Part shown: positions 1 through 11,270 of the stretch, one piece after another
Layout: each line of letters starts with the position of its first letter
How positions within the stretch are numbered: position 1 is the first letter of the stretch
From: Oryzias latipes
Lineage: Eukaryota; Chordata; Actinopteri; Beloniformes; Adrianichthyidae
Assembly (NCBI RefSeq): GCF_002234675.1
Contig: NC_019866.2
Coordinates: forward strand, 62,001 to 126,000
Length of the DNA stretch: 64,000 nt
Direction: 5' to 3'
Notes under the pieces: generated by a model
Told to the model about the DNA's origin: nothing
The model's input: only the letters and a program-made list of their open reading frames with translations
Database searches by the model: none
Translations under genes and position numbers: made by a program

Positions 1-143
1 GTGCCTGCTTCCTGCAGCTCCCAGCACTAACAAATCAGTAAAGATGGAAAACCTTCAAAGGCTGATAGAGGCCAACATCCTTTCTTTGAGGATGTCTGAG
101 AAAACAGCAGTACACGTGATAAGAGGTGTTCATCTGTCAACAG

Positions 144-3100
144 GCATTTGAGGACATTTACATGGAGCAGCGTCGGGTCATCAAAACAATTCTGGAGTAT
201 GCAGACCAAGTGTTCACCTATGTGTTTGTGGTGGAGATGCTTCTCAAGTGGGTTGCCTATGGATTTACGACATACTTCACCAATGCCTGGTGCTGGCTAG
301 ACTTCCTCATTGTTGATGTAAGCAGTGATAGCACCAGTGGTCTGTGGGTAAACTGTACACAGATCCTGACCTGCCATGGTGATGTCCTTCAGGTGTCCCT
401 GGTATCATTAACAGCAAACATCCTGGGATACTCTGAGCTAGGAGCCATCAAGTCTCTGAGAACTCTGAGAGCTTTGAGGCCCCTGAGGGCTCTGTCTCGA
501 TTCGAAGGCATGAAAGTAAGGAAAAAAAGTTCAATGTGGAAAGATTTTGTGAGTGTTCTCCTGTCTGCTGCTCACCTGTTGGTCTGCAGGTCGTGGTGAA
601 TGCGCTGGTTGGAGCCATACCATCCATCTTCAATGTTTTGCTGGTGTGTCTGATCTTCTGGCTCATCTTCAGCATCATGGGTGTAAACCTGTTTGCAGGA
701 AAGTTTTACTACTGCTTCAACGAAACCTCTCAGGAGATTTTTCAACCTGGAGCCATCAACAACAAGACTGAGTGTTTGGCTCTGATACATGAAAACCTGA
801 CAGATGTCCGATGGAAGAACGTAAAAATCAACTACGATAATGTGGGAATGGGCTACCTTTCACTGCTGCAAGTGGTCAGTCTTAGGCTTGTGGAGAAGCT
901 GAACCACTCAATCAGAACTTGTCCTGCTGACTCTTCTTCTATTCATCTGAGACATTTTGAATTTGTATTGACAGCTATTGTTTTTTTCAGGCCACATTTA
1001 AAGGTTGGATGGACATTATGTATGCAGCAGTGGACTCCAGAGAGGTCAGTGCTGCTCACACTTGAACTGATATGGATGAGTAGACTGAATCTAACACTAG
1101 CACTGTTGTGTGCTGTCATGCTGGCTAGTGTTTGGTTTAATTTAGTCTTCATGGTTAAACGTCTGATTCTAGGTGGAGTCTCAGCCAATGTATGAGGAAA
1201 ACCTGTATATGTACATATACTTTGTGTGCTTTATCATCTTTGGCTCATTCTTCACACTCAACCTCTTCATCGGAGTGATAATTGACAACTTCAACCAACA
1301 AAAATCAAAGATAGGTTTCATCTCTGTGCTTTTGAATGCACTCTTTAGCACTTTTACATGTGTTTATAAATGGCAATAGTAAACTGTGTATGTCTCTGTT
1401 TACCTTGGAGGAACCGATATCTTCATGACAGAAGAACAGAAGAAATATTACAATGCCATGAAAAAAATGGGCTCCAAGAAGCCTCAGAAACCAGTACCCC
1501 GTCCTGAGGTCAGTGTGGACCTGTGGTCAGACCTCGTTCTTAAGATTTGCAGTTTTTGTGCCTGGAGCACTTTGTGTTGATTGACCAATTAAACTAGTTT
1601 GATTACACCAGTACTCTGTGGCTCAGGCGGTAGAGCAGGTTGTCTAATGACGGAAGGGTTGGCGGTTTGATCCCCGAGCCAGCTGTTGTTGTGTCCTTGG
1701 GCAAGACACCTCACTCTCCCCGCCTCCACTGGTTTATGAATGTCCCGGTCAGGGGGCCGTAGGCGCAAACTGGCAGCCACGCCTCTGTCAGTCTGCCCCA
1801 GGGCAGCTGTGTCTGTATCAATTGTAACCATCACCAAGTGTGAATGAGAAGTGAATGAATAATTTGTGACAAATTGTAGGAACTTTGAGCACCAAAACGA
1901 AGTGCAGAAAAATCTAATCTAAATTATATTGTACGTTAGGAAAACCAGTAGAAAGCCAAATCTTTGGGACTTGGATCTGTTTGACCTCATTGATACCAAA
2001 GCGGATCCTCACTCTTGTGTAGACTAACTTGTTCCCACCGCTGTCCTTAGGTTGTTTCATCTTCAATTCAGATTACACCAATAATTCAGTATTCAGTAAT
2101 ACTGTGTGCTGCTTGTTCCAATGGGTTAACAAAAGTACAACATTTAAAATGTGCAACCATGTGGAATTATGAGAAAATCCAAATGTTTAATGAGAGAGAA
2201 GATTTTACTTTCCTGATCAGTTTTAACTTTTTAACATAATAATAATAATGGATTAGATTTATCTGTGCTTTTCCAGACACTCAAAGCGCTTACATTGTGT
2301 CCATTATTCATTCACTCCTCATTCATACTTGGTGATGGTAACTACAGTTGTAGCCACAGCTGCCCTGGGGCAGACTGACAGAGGCGTGGCTGCCAGTTCG
2401 CGCCTACGGCCCCTCTGACCTTCACCGGGACATTCATGCACATTCACACACCAGTGGAGCCACACTGGAGGCAAGGAGGGGGAAGTGTCTTGCCCAAGGA
2501 CACAACAACAGTTGGCTGGGGGGAGCGGGGATCGAACCGCCGACCATTCGATCATTGGACAACCTGCTCAAGACACCTTTTGTTTTCCATCATTTTTTTT
2601 TTGGCGGTAATTTTATCATCTTATTCTTTAAATTAGGAGCTAATATTGGTATATCAATGGAAACTATCAGTCAAAGTCAACACTTTTGTTTTGTTTTTCA
2701 AACTTAATTGATTTTCCTGGACTGTACATCAGATCAGACATGTTCCTTCTGCAATTCTCTGTAACACTAAGGGTCTATTGACGGGGCAAAGGTGCAAATA
2801 CCAACAGCCAGCGCAGAACTGAAGTATGATCGTATTTAGTGTAGCTTAAACTGAAGAGCTTAGTGAAAAATGAGTTACAGTTTCATTCATGTTTCATCTG
2901 GTTTTTCTATGGATCCAGAATCATTTTCAGGGTTTGGTCTTTGACTTGGTGACCAAACAATTCTTTGACATTTTCATCATGGTGCTGATCTGCCTCAACA
3001 TGGTGACCATGATGGTGGAAACAGACGACCAGACCCTTGAGAAGGAAATTATTCTTTACTGGGTCAACCTGGTCTTCATTGTCATCTTCACAACAGAGTG

Positions 3101-6100
3101 CAGTTTGAAAATCATCGCCCTTCGACAGCACTACTTTGCTGTTGGCTGGAACATTTTTGACTTTGTGGTGGTCATCCTGTCTATTGTGGGTAAGAAGCTT
3201 TTCAAATTGAAATTTGTCCTGAAATCTGACGAATGTTTCTGTTCTCTAAAGACAGACACGTATCCTGAACCCTGGAGAAGACCGGGTAAAGCTCAGTTTT
3301 CTTCTCCTTCATCTCTTCTTTTTTCTTCCCACAGGCCTTCTGCTGGCTGATATCATAGAAAAGTACTTTGTCTCTCCCACACTGTTCCGTGTGATCCGAT
3401 TGGCTCGCATCGGCAGGATCTTACGCCTCATTCGTGGAGCCAAGGGGATTCGGACTCTGCTCTTTGCCCTGATGATGTCACTGCCTGCCCTCTTCAACAT
3501 TGGGCTTCTCCTCTTCCTCGTCATGTTCATCTTTTCCATCTTTGGCATGTCTAACTTTGCCTATGTGAAAAAAGAAGTCATGATTGATGACATATTTAAC
3601 TTTGAAACTTTTGGGAACAGCATGATCTGCCTCTTCATGATAACGACGTCAGCTGGATGGGATGGTCTGCTGAGTCCTATTATGAACACACCACCAGACT
3701 GTGACCCAAATTTTGAAAACCCCGGCTCACTGGTGAGGGGTAACTGTGGCAGCCCCGCAGTAGGCATTGTGTTCTTCACCTCCTACATCATCATGTCTTT
3801 CCTGGTGGTTGTGAACATGTACATCGCCATCATCTTAGAGAACTTTAATGTGGCCACTGAAGAGAGCAGTGAGCCACTAAGTGAGGATGATTTTGAGATG
3901 TTTTATGAAACCTGGGAGAAGTTTGACCGTGATGCCTCACAGTTCATACATTACAAGTAAGTCTCACCTGTTCTTTTACTTCCTGTCCCACAAGACTTGA
4001 ATCAGACGTTTTTTTCACAGTGAGCTGTCAGCATTCTGCGACGTTCTGCAGGATCCTCTGAGGATTCCCAAACCTAACAATATCAAGCTTGTCACCATGG
4101 ACTTGCCTCTAGTTCCAGGAGATAAAATTCACTGTTTAGATATACTGGTGGCTCTAATCAAAGAGGTAAAACAACTACACCCCCCACCCCACCCCGTCCT
4201 TGATTTTGTTTTGTGAAGAATACATTTTTCCTCTGCTATCTAGGTTTTGGGTGACTCTGGAGCAATCGAGACTCTAAAGGCAAGCTTGGAGGAGAAGTTC
4301 ATGGCCAACAATCCCTCAAAGGTTTCATTTTTATATCTGTTTTCATGACAAAATGAAAAATAAGTATACAAGTCATTTAAATGAAAAGCTATCTTGATAA
4401 ATAATTAAAACATAACTTATACTAAACAGGGCGGCAGTGGCTTATGTGGTTGAGCAGGTCGACCAATGATCGAAGGGTCGGCAGTTTGATTCCTGCTTCC
4501 CCCAGCCAACTGTCGTTGTGTCCTTGGGCAAGACACTTCACCCTCCCTGCCTTCAGTGTGGCTCCACTGGTGTGTGAATGTGTATGAATGTCACGGTGAT
4601 GGTCAGAGGGGCTGTGAGCGCGAACTGGCAGCCACGCCTCTGTCAGTCTGCCCCAGGGCAGCTGTGGTACAACAGTAGCTTACCATCACCATGTATGAAT
4701 GAGGAGTGAATGAATAATGGACACAAAGTAAGCGCTTTGAGTGTCTGGATAAGAAATTGAATTATTAGTATTCAGACAAAGCAAATGACAGTACATGATA
4801 GTAGCCTCCGTTCCAATTTAGCAGTTTTTCAATTAAAGTGTATCTCAGTGCATAGTAAACTGGAATAGGACCAAATAGGCACAGGCAAAAGGATGAAAAA
4901 AACCACCATAAAATGCTCATTAATCAATGTGATTACATTGGACAAGATGGATAAACATATCACCATACATAAGTTCCTTTTGAACATGAACATTGTAAGG
5001 AACGAGCAGAAATTTGGCAGAGATAGCAAATGCTAACCGGGTCCATATTATGCAATGAGAGTGGCAAAGGTTATCATTTGCCACTCTCATTGCATAATCT
5101 AACCAAATAACAAGAGAAAGCATGGACTCATCGATTTCGTCTATTTCATCATGAAATCAAAAGGATCATGAATGCATAGAATTCAACTGGAAAATACTAA
5201 ACTGAACTAACTACACAGACCAACCAAACTGGACATCTGGACGTCTCGGTTGTATAATAAACATGAAATCAGTTATAAAATACAAAAGCTGATTGCTAAA
5301 CCAAGCTAAACTAAACTGGACATCCCTGCCATTAGAACCTCCTTATCTGTAAGAAAAAACTCCTAAAAAACGGATTCCCGGAAAAACAAACAAACAAGAA
5401 ACCTCATGGGTGCCCACATGAAGTAGGGATCCTCCCCCAGGATGAACAGGCGATGTACCAGGACTCTTAGAGAGAGTTAACTTATCAAACCCTACAACTA
5501 CATATTTGAATAGTCCAGCAGACAAGCTTCATCCAGATGAGTGGGGGGATGGCTGGGGGAGAGAGACGAGCCAAAGGCAGGATCCACAGCCAGGTGTAGG
5601 AGCAGTGGTAGAGGTGAGCCAGAGACGAGGTACACGGTCAGGTACAGGAGCACAGATGAGCCAACTGGAATCTGGAGGCACTCCTACTCACCCGGAGGGG
5701 AGTGGGAAAAGAGGGACAGTACAGTATATTCATCATTAAGTTCTCCATGCCTCTGCACCAAACAGAGGCATGGAGAACTAATTGATGAATAATTATCAAA
5801 AATAGAGGAGAAAAGAAGTAGATGAGAATAGAGTACAGAACCCCAGTGCACCATAGTTTCCCCAGCTTCAAACCTCTAGCAGCCTACTAACAACTAATTG
5901 TTATTAAATTTAATTCAAACATGTTAACAGTACGTTAAATTTCTCTGATTAAAATCCCACCAGGCTATTAACACGGTTCTGATACTTTTAAACCAAGTGT
6001 ACCGCTTGATGGAGCTGCTAATAAAAGGAAGATCTGATAGTTCAATCTCTTCACATAGTGACTGTTCTACATCTATCCATGAGTGATCTGCTGGAATATT

Positions 6101-8263
6101 ATTATGCCATTTATAATATATTGTAATATTTGGAAGTAATTGTAAAAGTTAGGAAATTCTAACCCACCAAGAGATTTACCCTTTTTGAAAATGTTTTTAA
6201 GATGAATGTTGGTGGTTTATTTTTCCATAAAAACTTGGACATGGATGTATCCAATGATTTAAACCAAGTTGCCGGTGGTTGTATAGGTTGAAAGGCAGTG
6301 CAGTCTGAATTGCTTTGAGTAAGCAGTATTAGTAAGTACCATAGCAGAGGGACATGGATATACTGCTCTGCTGTTTTGACCCTGCCACTGAGCATACACT
6401 TTCGTAGGTTGAGTTGCGAACAGCCCGTTTATTCATCTGGCTTCCGTGTCTCTTGCGTACCTGTTTAGGGTACCTGCTCAAGGCCAGGAGCCTTTGTTTG
6501 GCAGTCACCAGTAGGTAATTGGCTGTATCTCTTAGGTACTTGCTTTTGTCTTGCACCTCTTTGGGCCTCTGTAGGCTGACTCACATCCCTCCAAGCTGCC
6601 TTGATTTTAGCCTCCAACCGTTGCTTTGGTGGGTATTGTTTTTCTGCCATGGTTGCTCTTTAGGCTCACTGAAAACCAGTTTGTTGGTTTCAGTGATTGC
6701 TGTGGGAAAAGCCCTCAATGGTTCATTGACAGTTTCCAGGAGACTTTCAGGTGGTAGAGCTTCCCAACGACTGTATCAGAATTTCATTTTAAAAATTAAA
6801 AGCAGAATAATAGGTTTTCTGTTTCTGTTTGTTAAGTGCTAAACAGGAGAAAGAGTAAATAGACTTACTCAAAGAGAGCAGAGGGATCCACCGCTACGCA
6901 AATTTACTCATACCAACTTGATTGACTACATAGAATCATTGCACATTTTTCTCAAACAGCATTTATGTTTTCAAAATAAAGTTTGCTCAGACTGTAAACT
7001 GCGAATCTGCTCTAACCTGATTTTAAATACCTTTTTCAAGAAGTAAAATCACCATCAAGCTGAAATTGTCACGACTTGCTAGACTAGACAGACCCAGCCG
7101 CTGGAACCTGGAAGGCAGACACAGGTAAGTTAAGAGGCAAGTAATGGAGTTTATTATCTCCAGTGTGGTTTAGGAGTTGTGGTAGAACTTGATGTTGGAG
7201 GATGGCTTGCGGCGAGGCTGGAGGTTCTGCTGTGGCTCGTGATGTGACTGGAGGTTCGGCGAAGCTTCATGGCGTGGTAGGTAGATTCCGTGAGGAAATA
7301 ATGCTCGGGAAGTCTGGAGACTCAGGCGTCCGCTCGTGGTTTGGTAATCCATCTGGGGCAACAAACTGGCGATGAATACTGGTTCTGGATTTCCTAATAA
7401 AGGTCTGGAGGCATGATGAGTTGAGTGGATACAGCTGAGTTGAATCAGGAACCAAGCAGAGAGGGGAGGGTGAGGAGAGCTGCCAGAGGCACCATGACAG
7501 AAATAAAAATAGGGAAATACTCATTTCTAATTTCCTTTAAAATTAATTACTTATTTACCTTATTGATTACTTCTCAAATGTCCTTAGTTGTTGAGATGAT
7601 CCTTTTTCGTTACAGCTTAAATTACTGTTAAAGTCTGGAAACTCATTACAAAAGTTATGGTTAGTTAATGCTGGTCAAATGAGGTCAAGAAGAAAACAGT
7701 TCTGGGGTTTTGTTTGGCTTAAAGCAGAAATACGATCCTTGTTTTTCTTGTTTTATTTTTAAATATTTTCTTTTTTAATGAGGTCATGTATGATTTTTTT
7801 GATGTATTATTAAAGGTATAAATGTATGAATACAGAAGAGACAAACAATGAGTGAATAAATAATTACATTTATATAATGGATAAACTAATGAACATATAA
7901 ACTGATGTAAATTTGTATTACTTGCAGGTGTCCTACGAACCAATCAGCAGCACTTTGCGAAGAAAACAAGAGGAGGTGGCAGCAGTAACAATCCAAAGAG
8001 CTTATAGGAGACATCTCCAAAAGCGATCCGTCAAACTAGCATCCTGGAAGATCAAAGACAAAACTCAAAATGAGCTGTCACCTCAGGAGGAAGATGGACT
8101 TCTTTCCAAAGAAACTAGTCAGTATCTTGGAGGCCCTGAGATGGTTTCTGGCAATTTAGATCAAGATGGACGCATGCAGGTGAAACTTCAAAGTGAGTTT
8201 CTCCTCCATGCAGCTCCCCCGTACAACCTCCTTCAAGAGAGTCTGAAGGAATCGGCTGTTTAA
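144..8263 (+). CDS. scn4a: Voltage-gated sodium channel alpha subunit, Nav1.4 type (3' half, 11 exons)
   Basis: Pore-forming alpha subunit that carries the muscle action-potential sodium current. The window opens inside the gene. Exons: 144-317, 393-515, 590-874, 991-1044, 1173-1314, 1411-1508, 2919-3189, 3335-3956, 4021-4165, 4244-4321, 7928-8263. All reading phases agree and give 775 residues. Seen in order: domain III S1-S3, the arginine-rich S4 ([15 protein letters not shown]), the S5-pore-S6 with the selectivity lysine of DEKA at 1000-1002 (TFKGWMD), the III-IV linker with the IFM fast-inactivation motif (1419-1427), domain IV with S4 [16 protein letters not shown] and the DEKA alanine at 3652-3654 (TTSAGWDG), an EF-like domain, an IQ motif ([10 protein letters not shown]) and a PDZ-ligand-like end ESAV. 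Nav1.4 rather than another Nav is inferred from the neighbouring gh1 (as in human SCN4A-CD79B-GH1). The acceptor at 1410 and the donors at 1315 and 4322 are weak. Whether this is the scn4aa or scn4ab paralogue cannot be settled here. Confidence 0.93.
1612..1915 (+). mobile_element. tRNA-derived SINE (copy 1) in a scn4a intron
   Basis: Begins with an A-box-like stretch (GTGGCTCAGGCGG) and a B-box-like stretch (GGTTTGATCCCC), then a body (TGTCCTTGGGCAAGACA, CACGCCTCTGTCAGTCTGCC) shared with three other copies at 2235, 4432 and 47232. This copy has a short internal deletion and a degraded tail. The family name is not assigned. Confidence 0.75.
2235..2575 (-). mobile_element. tRNA-derived SINE (copy 2), antisense in a scn4a intron
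   Basis: Reverse-complement copy of the same SINE. The plus strand starts with the (TAA)n tail and the AGCGCTTACATTGTGTCC region and ends with the tRNA-like head. With copy 1 it forms an inverted SINE pair 300 bp apart in one intron (1509-2918), which could fold in the pre-mRNA. Confidence 0.78.
4432..4765 (+). mobile_element. tRNA-derived SINE (copy 3) in the last scn4a intron
   Basis: Same family as the copies at 1612 and 2235: tRNA-like head (GTCGACCAATGATCGAAGGG), TGTCCTTGGGCAAGACACTT, and the 3' end GTAAGCGCTTTGAGTGTCTGG. It lies just downstream of the exon ending at 4321. Confidence 0.8.
5047..5098. repeat. Perfect 22-bp hairpin
   Basis: Arms 5047-5068 and 5077-5098 are exact reverse complements around an 8-base loop (GGTTATCA). 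It lies in the last scn4a intron, in otherwise unrecognised sequence (4770-5150). Confidence 0.9.
5150..5950 (-). mobile_element. L2-type LINE, 3' UTR fragment
   Basis: Collinear with the 3' UTRs of the two better L2 copies (31214 and 41709): the blocks CACATGAAG-AGGGATCCTCCC, CCAGCAGAC-AGCTTCATCCAG, repeated CAGCCAGGTGTAGGAGCA and CAAACAGAGGCATGGAGA recur in order. More diverged than those copies, with no ORF. It carries a private inverted duplication at 5727-5791. Confidence 0.8.
5727..5791. repeat. 29-bp near-perfect hairpin inside the L2 fragment
   Basis: Arms 5727-5755 and 5763-5791 pair with two mismatches; the inner 17 bp (AGTTCTCCATGCCTCTG and its complement) are perfect around a 7-base loop. 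The sister L2 copies have only the right-hand arm, so the left arm is a local inverted duplication. Confidence 0.85.
5960..6395 (-). mobile_element. Degenerate LINE reverse-transcriptase fragment, possibly L1/Tx1 clade
   Basis: The minus-strand translation around 6159-6395 ([12 protein letters not shown] and following) resembles the C-terminal part of fish L1/Tx1-like reverse transcriptases. It is broken by stops and frameshifts and has no ends that I can see. Clade assignment is by eye only. From 6400 to 7927 the intron holds further AT-rich and repeat-like sequence that I could not assign. Confidence 0.45.
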
Positions 8264-9822
8264 GGCTGGTTAAGCCCACCCTGATTTGGAGCAACCTTTT
8301 TGTTAATTCACAGGGACAAGAACCTCTATAAGATGTGAACCTGAAAACCGTAAAACTGATGCATCAGTGGATCCATAAGCCAAACTTTTTCATGCATAGA
8401 ACTGTCTTCTTGCTGCTCATTATCAGAAAAGTTTAGTTATTCAACTTTCAGATAGATGTTCTGCAGGAACCTGCTTTTTGTGCTGCTCTTAGATTTAGGA
8501 GGCAAGTTCCAAAACTGAGACGAAATGGTTTTTTCATGTCACCTTTGCACAACACACCTTAAACACTTTTCTCTTCTCAGCTTCCTCTCCTCTTTTACTT
8601 TCCTCGCCCTTTGATTCTTTATTTCGGCGTTCATTTCTCTATGTTGCTCTTCCTCTGTCTTCTCTCTTGCCCTTTATTGCTATTAATTCCTCTCTTCATT
8701 ATTGTTTCTAGCTCTTCCCTTCTTTTTCAGGCCTATTTTTGCTTTCCCACACTTTTCCTCATCCTTCACTCTTCCTTGCTTAAACTTTCCACAACATAAC
8801 CAAGGAAACTGAAAAAATGAATCGGTCAGAACCTCTTTGTTTTTCATCTTTGGTGTTTGGATTTTTCTGCGCTTGTTTCATAACTTTTATGATTTGATAT
8901 TTGTTTGCCTAATAGTGACTTTTTGTTTGACTTATAGCTCTACCTTTACTGTTCATTTTTCTACATGTGAGTCCTTTAGAGCTGCCTCTCTCTCTGCTCC
9001 ATGTTGGAGATCTTGTTGTAATTTATTAAATAATTTGCAGATCATCTACATCGTTTCTCCTGATATGATCCAAACCTCCAAGTGAAGGAGGTTACTCTGA
9101 CCCCCTCACAAAGAACCAAGGCTTTAGGACCAGAGCCTCAACCTGGTACTCCCATAGGTCAACCCCCAACCCCACCTACGTCAGAGCCTTATTCATTTTT
9201 GTGTCTAACCATCTCAGTTTCATGTTGTGTTGACTAAATTCAAACTTGTCCTCTGTGATGATGAGCAGCTGAACATCTGTGAATAAATTCCTGTCTGTGA
9301 GAACAAAACATTTAACACCCGATCGCTCCCACGTTTTCACATCACTGTCTTCATAAATTCATCAACTAAAAACTTAACTCACATTTCCTTCAGTTTAGCA
9401 AACAAAAGTCTTTGTTTCATAAAAACAAAGAAAAGTTACAGAGAAGCATAGTTCTAAAGGTAAGACATCTCTGCCATAGTAGAATCAGCTTGTTAGCATC
9501 TCAGTCAAACAGACTCAGAAGCTTCATGTTTACATCAGATTTGTAGAAGCTGATCCAACGCTTTCATCTCCTGCAGCCAGGACACCCACGAGTCTCAAGA
9601 AAGCTTCAAACCATTCAGAACACGGCTATCAGTGTTTGGACAAGAACTCCACTGCATCACTGCTGTCCTGAAGACCATGAACTGGACAAGGGACAGAAGT
9701 GTCTTTAAACACTGAGAGTCTTCTATCTATATACCAAGGCTATGTCCCACCAAGGTGGGGTAGCCTAGACAGGGCACACAATTTTATCTCCCTCCTTCTC
9801 TTCCCCAAACCCTCCTCCTTCA

Positions 9823-9825
9823 GTG

Positions 9826-9857
<32 letters not shown>
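9823..9857. repeat. (GT)n microsatellite
   Basis: GT dinucleotide run with one GC interruption. The short ORF through it (MCVCVCV...) is a repeat artefact. Confidence 0.9.
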
Positions 9858-10147
9858 AGACTGGTCTAAGGCCTGGTCTAAGCCACACCACACTGCACCA
9901 GGGTCAGCTGCACACTCCAGTGTGGGCACCTCCACAGCAGGGCCTCAGCCAAGGCTGGTTTCCCCTTGCCACTTCATCCCAAGACCAGACCTACGGACTG
10001 AGAGTCTTATGGGATATAAACCTACTGCTGTCCTTTATGTACGGGACAATGGCCGACAAAGTGCCCATTATGAGAAATGAATGGACGACGGACAAGGCTT
10101 CGCGTCGCACAGTTGCTTTTGCAAAGTCTGGAAGGCCATTATCCCGC

Positions 10148-10550
10148 TTATACCATGGTCACTTACAAAATAAATAAATATTCAATCAGTTTTTAGTACT
10201 TTGTTCTTGTTATTTTTGGGTATGAGTCTCTTTGCTGATTATTTGCCATGTGTTGCAGCGTGTTTTTCCTGGTAATGACTGAGCCGACACTGACCTCGAC
10301 TGAGTTGGCAAAGTAAAACGATGTGTATGCTGAACGTCATGATGGTTAAATAAAACATCAGTTCAGACATAAAACCGCTTGTTTTTGTCCAGATGATGAA
10401 GCAAAAGTTTGTTTTAGAGTACCAGCGCAGGTATGCAGAACATTTGGGCTATGCAACCGGAACTTCTTTTTTTTAGGTGTGGTATATCACGTTTTGCTCC
10501 ACTGCCTGCAGCTGATCAGAATGAAGTATTGACCCAGACCATTGTATAAT
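10148..10550. mobile_element. Small inverted-repeat element (MITE-like)
   Basis: Bounded by TTATACCATGGTC on the left and GACCATTGTATAA on the right, inverted with one mismatch. The right half (CAACCGGAACTTCT) and sequence left of 10148 (ATGGCCGACAAAGTG) recur at 47690-48085, where the right end reads GGACCGTGGTATAA. Target-site duplication is unclear and the superfamily is not assigned. Confidence 0.5.
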
Positions 10551-11186
10551 TCAGAATGATGAGCTATGGGGCAGCTGAAAGTAGGTATCTGAAATTTCAG
10601 TCCTCAAAAACGTTCTCCCTTCTGCTGACGCCTAGGAGGAAAATGTTATTAAAGATGCTTCATCAAACCACAGCTTCTGTTTGGTCTTAGATTTTTGCTC
10701 CATTTGGAAGAAAGTTGATCAATTTTTTCCCTCAGAAATGATCCAAAAGGTCATGAAGACAAAACCTCTACATTTATTTGTGTCTCCTTTTAGGGAGAAA
10801 ACTTAATTTTTAGGATGTTTAGAGAAAACGTCACATTTCTCTTTTTTCTAATCAAAAATAAATCTGTCAATTTCACATTTAACATTCAACTGAGCCATGT
10901 GTTCTCCAATCACATCTGATAAGTTAGAACACAGAGAACCCTGCAGAATTCAGATGGTCATGGTCTTCTGAGAACAGAGAAGGATTTTCATCTGTTTGGA
11001 TTTGACGTTTCAATCTGGTTGTTCCAAACTTCGGTGGTGTTTTCAATCTTTGGTGATTCCTGATGTGTCATAGTTCCCCTGAGCTACAGTGCTGCATAAA
11101 AATGATTTGATGCGTAAATGTTCATCAGATACACGCCTGTTTACTCGTTTCATGTTTCTGTTGATGAATTTAATCAACGACTTTTA

Positions 11187-11194
11187 GCTTTAAA
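11187..11194 (+). promoter_or_regulatory. TATA-like box candidate of gh1
   Basis: The A/T-rich box CTTTAAAA lies about 80 bp upstream of the chosen gh1 start. A start of transcription 25-30 bp downstream would give a 5' UTR of roughly 50-60 nt. Pit-1 sites were not called, since their consensus is too loose to trust by eye. Confidence 0.35.
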
Positions 11195-11270
11195 ACCTAA
11201 ACACTGCACTGAACATGTCAGAGGAGACAGCGGCCCATTTCAGAGCAGATCCATCAGAGCCAGAACCAGA

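Larger units (their letters stand above)
8264..11270. other. scn4a-gh1 intergenic region (scn4a 3' UTR and repeats)
   Basis: Follows the scn4a stop codon. A candidate poly(A) signal AATAAA lies at 9282-9287, about 1 kb downstream of the stop; others are at about 10165 and 10347. A GT microsatellite (9823-9857) and a small inverted-repeat element (10148-10550) are present. I see no conserved coding exon here; the mammalian neighbour CD79B is not visible. Confidence 0.6.

Noticed and set aside
7065-7500. Possible DNA element (TGTCACGACTTG ... ACCATGACAG)
   Set aside because: The ends are only loosely inverted and no target duplication or second copy was found in the window; left unannotated.
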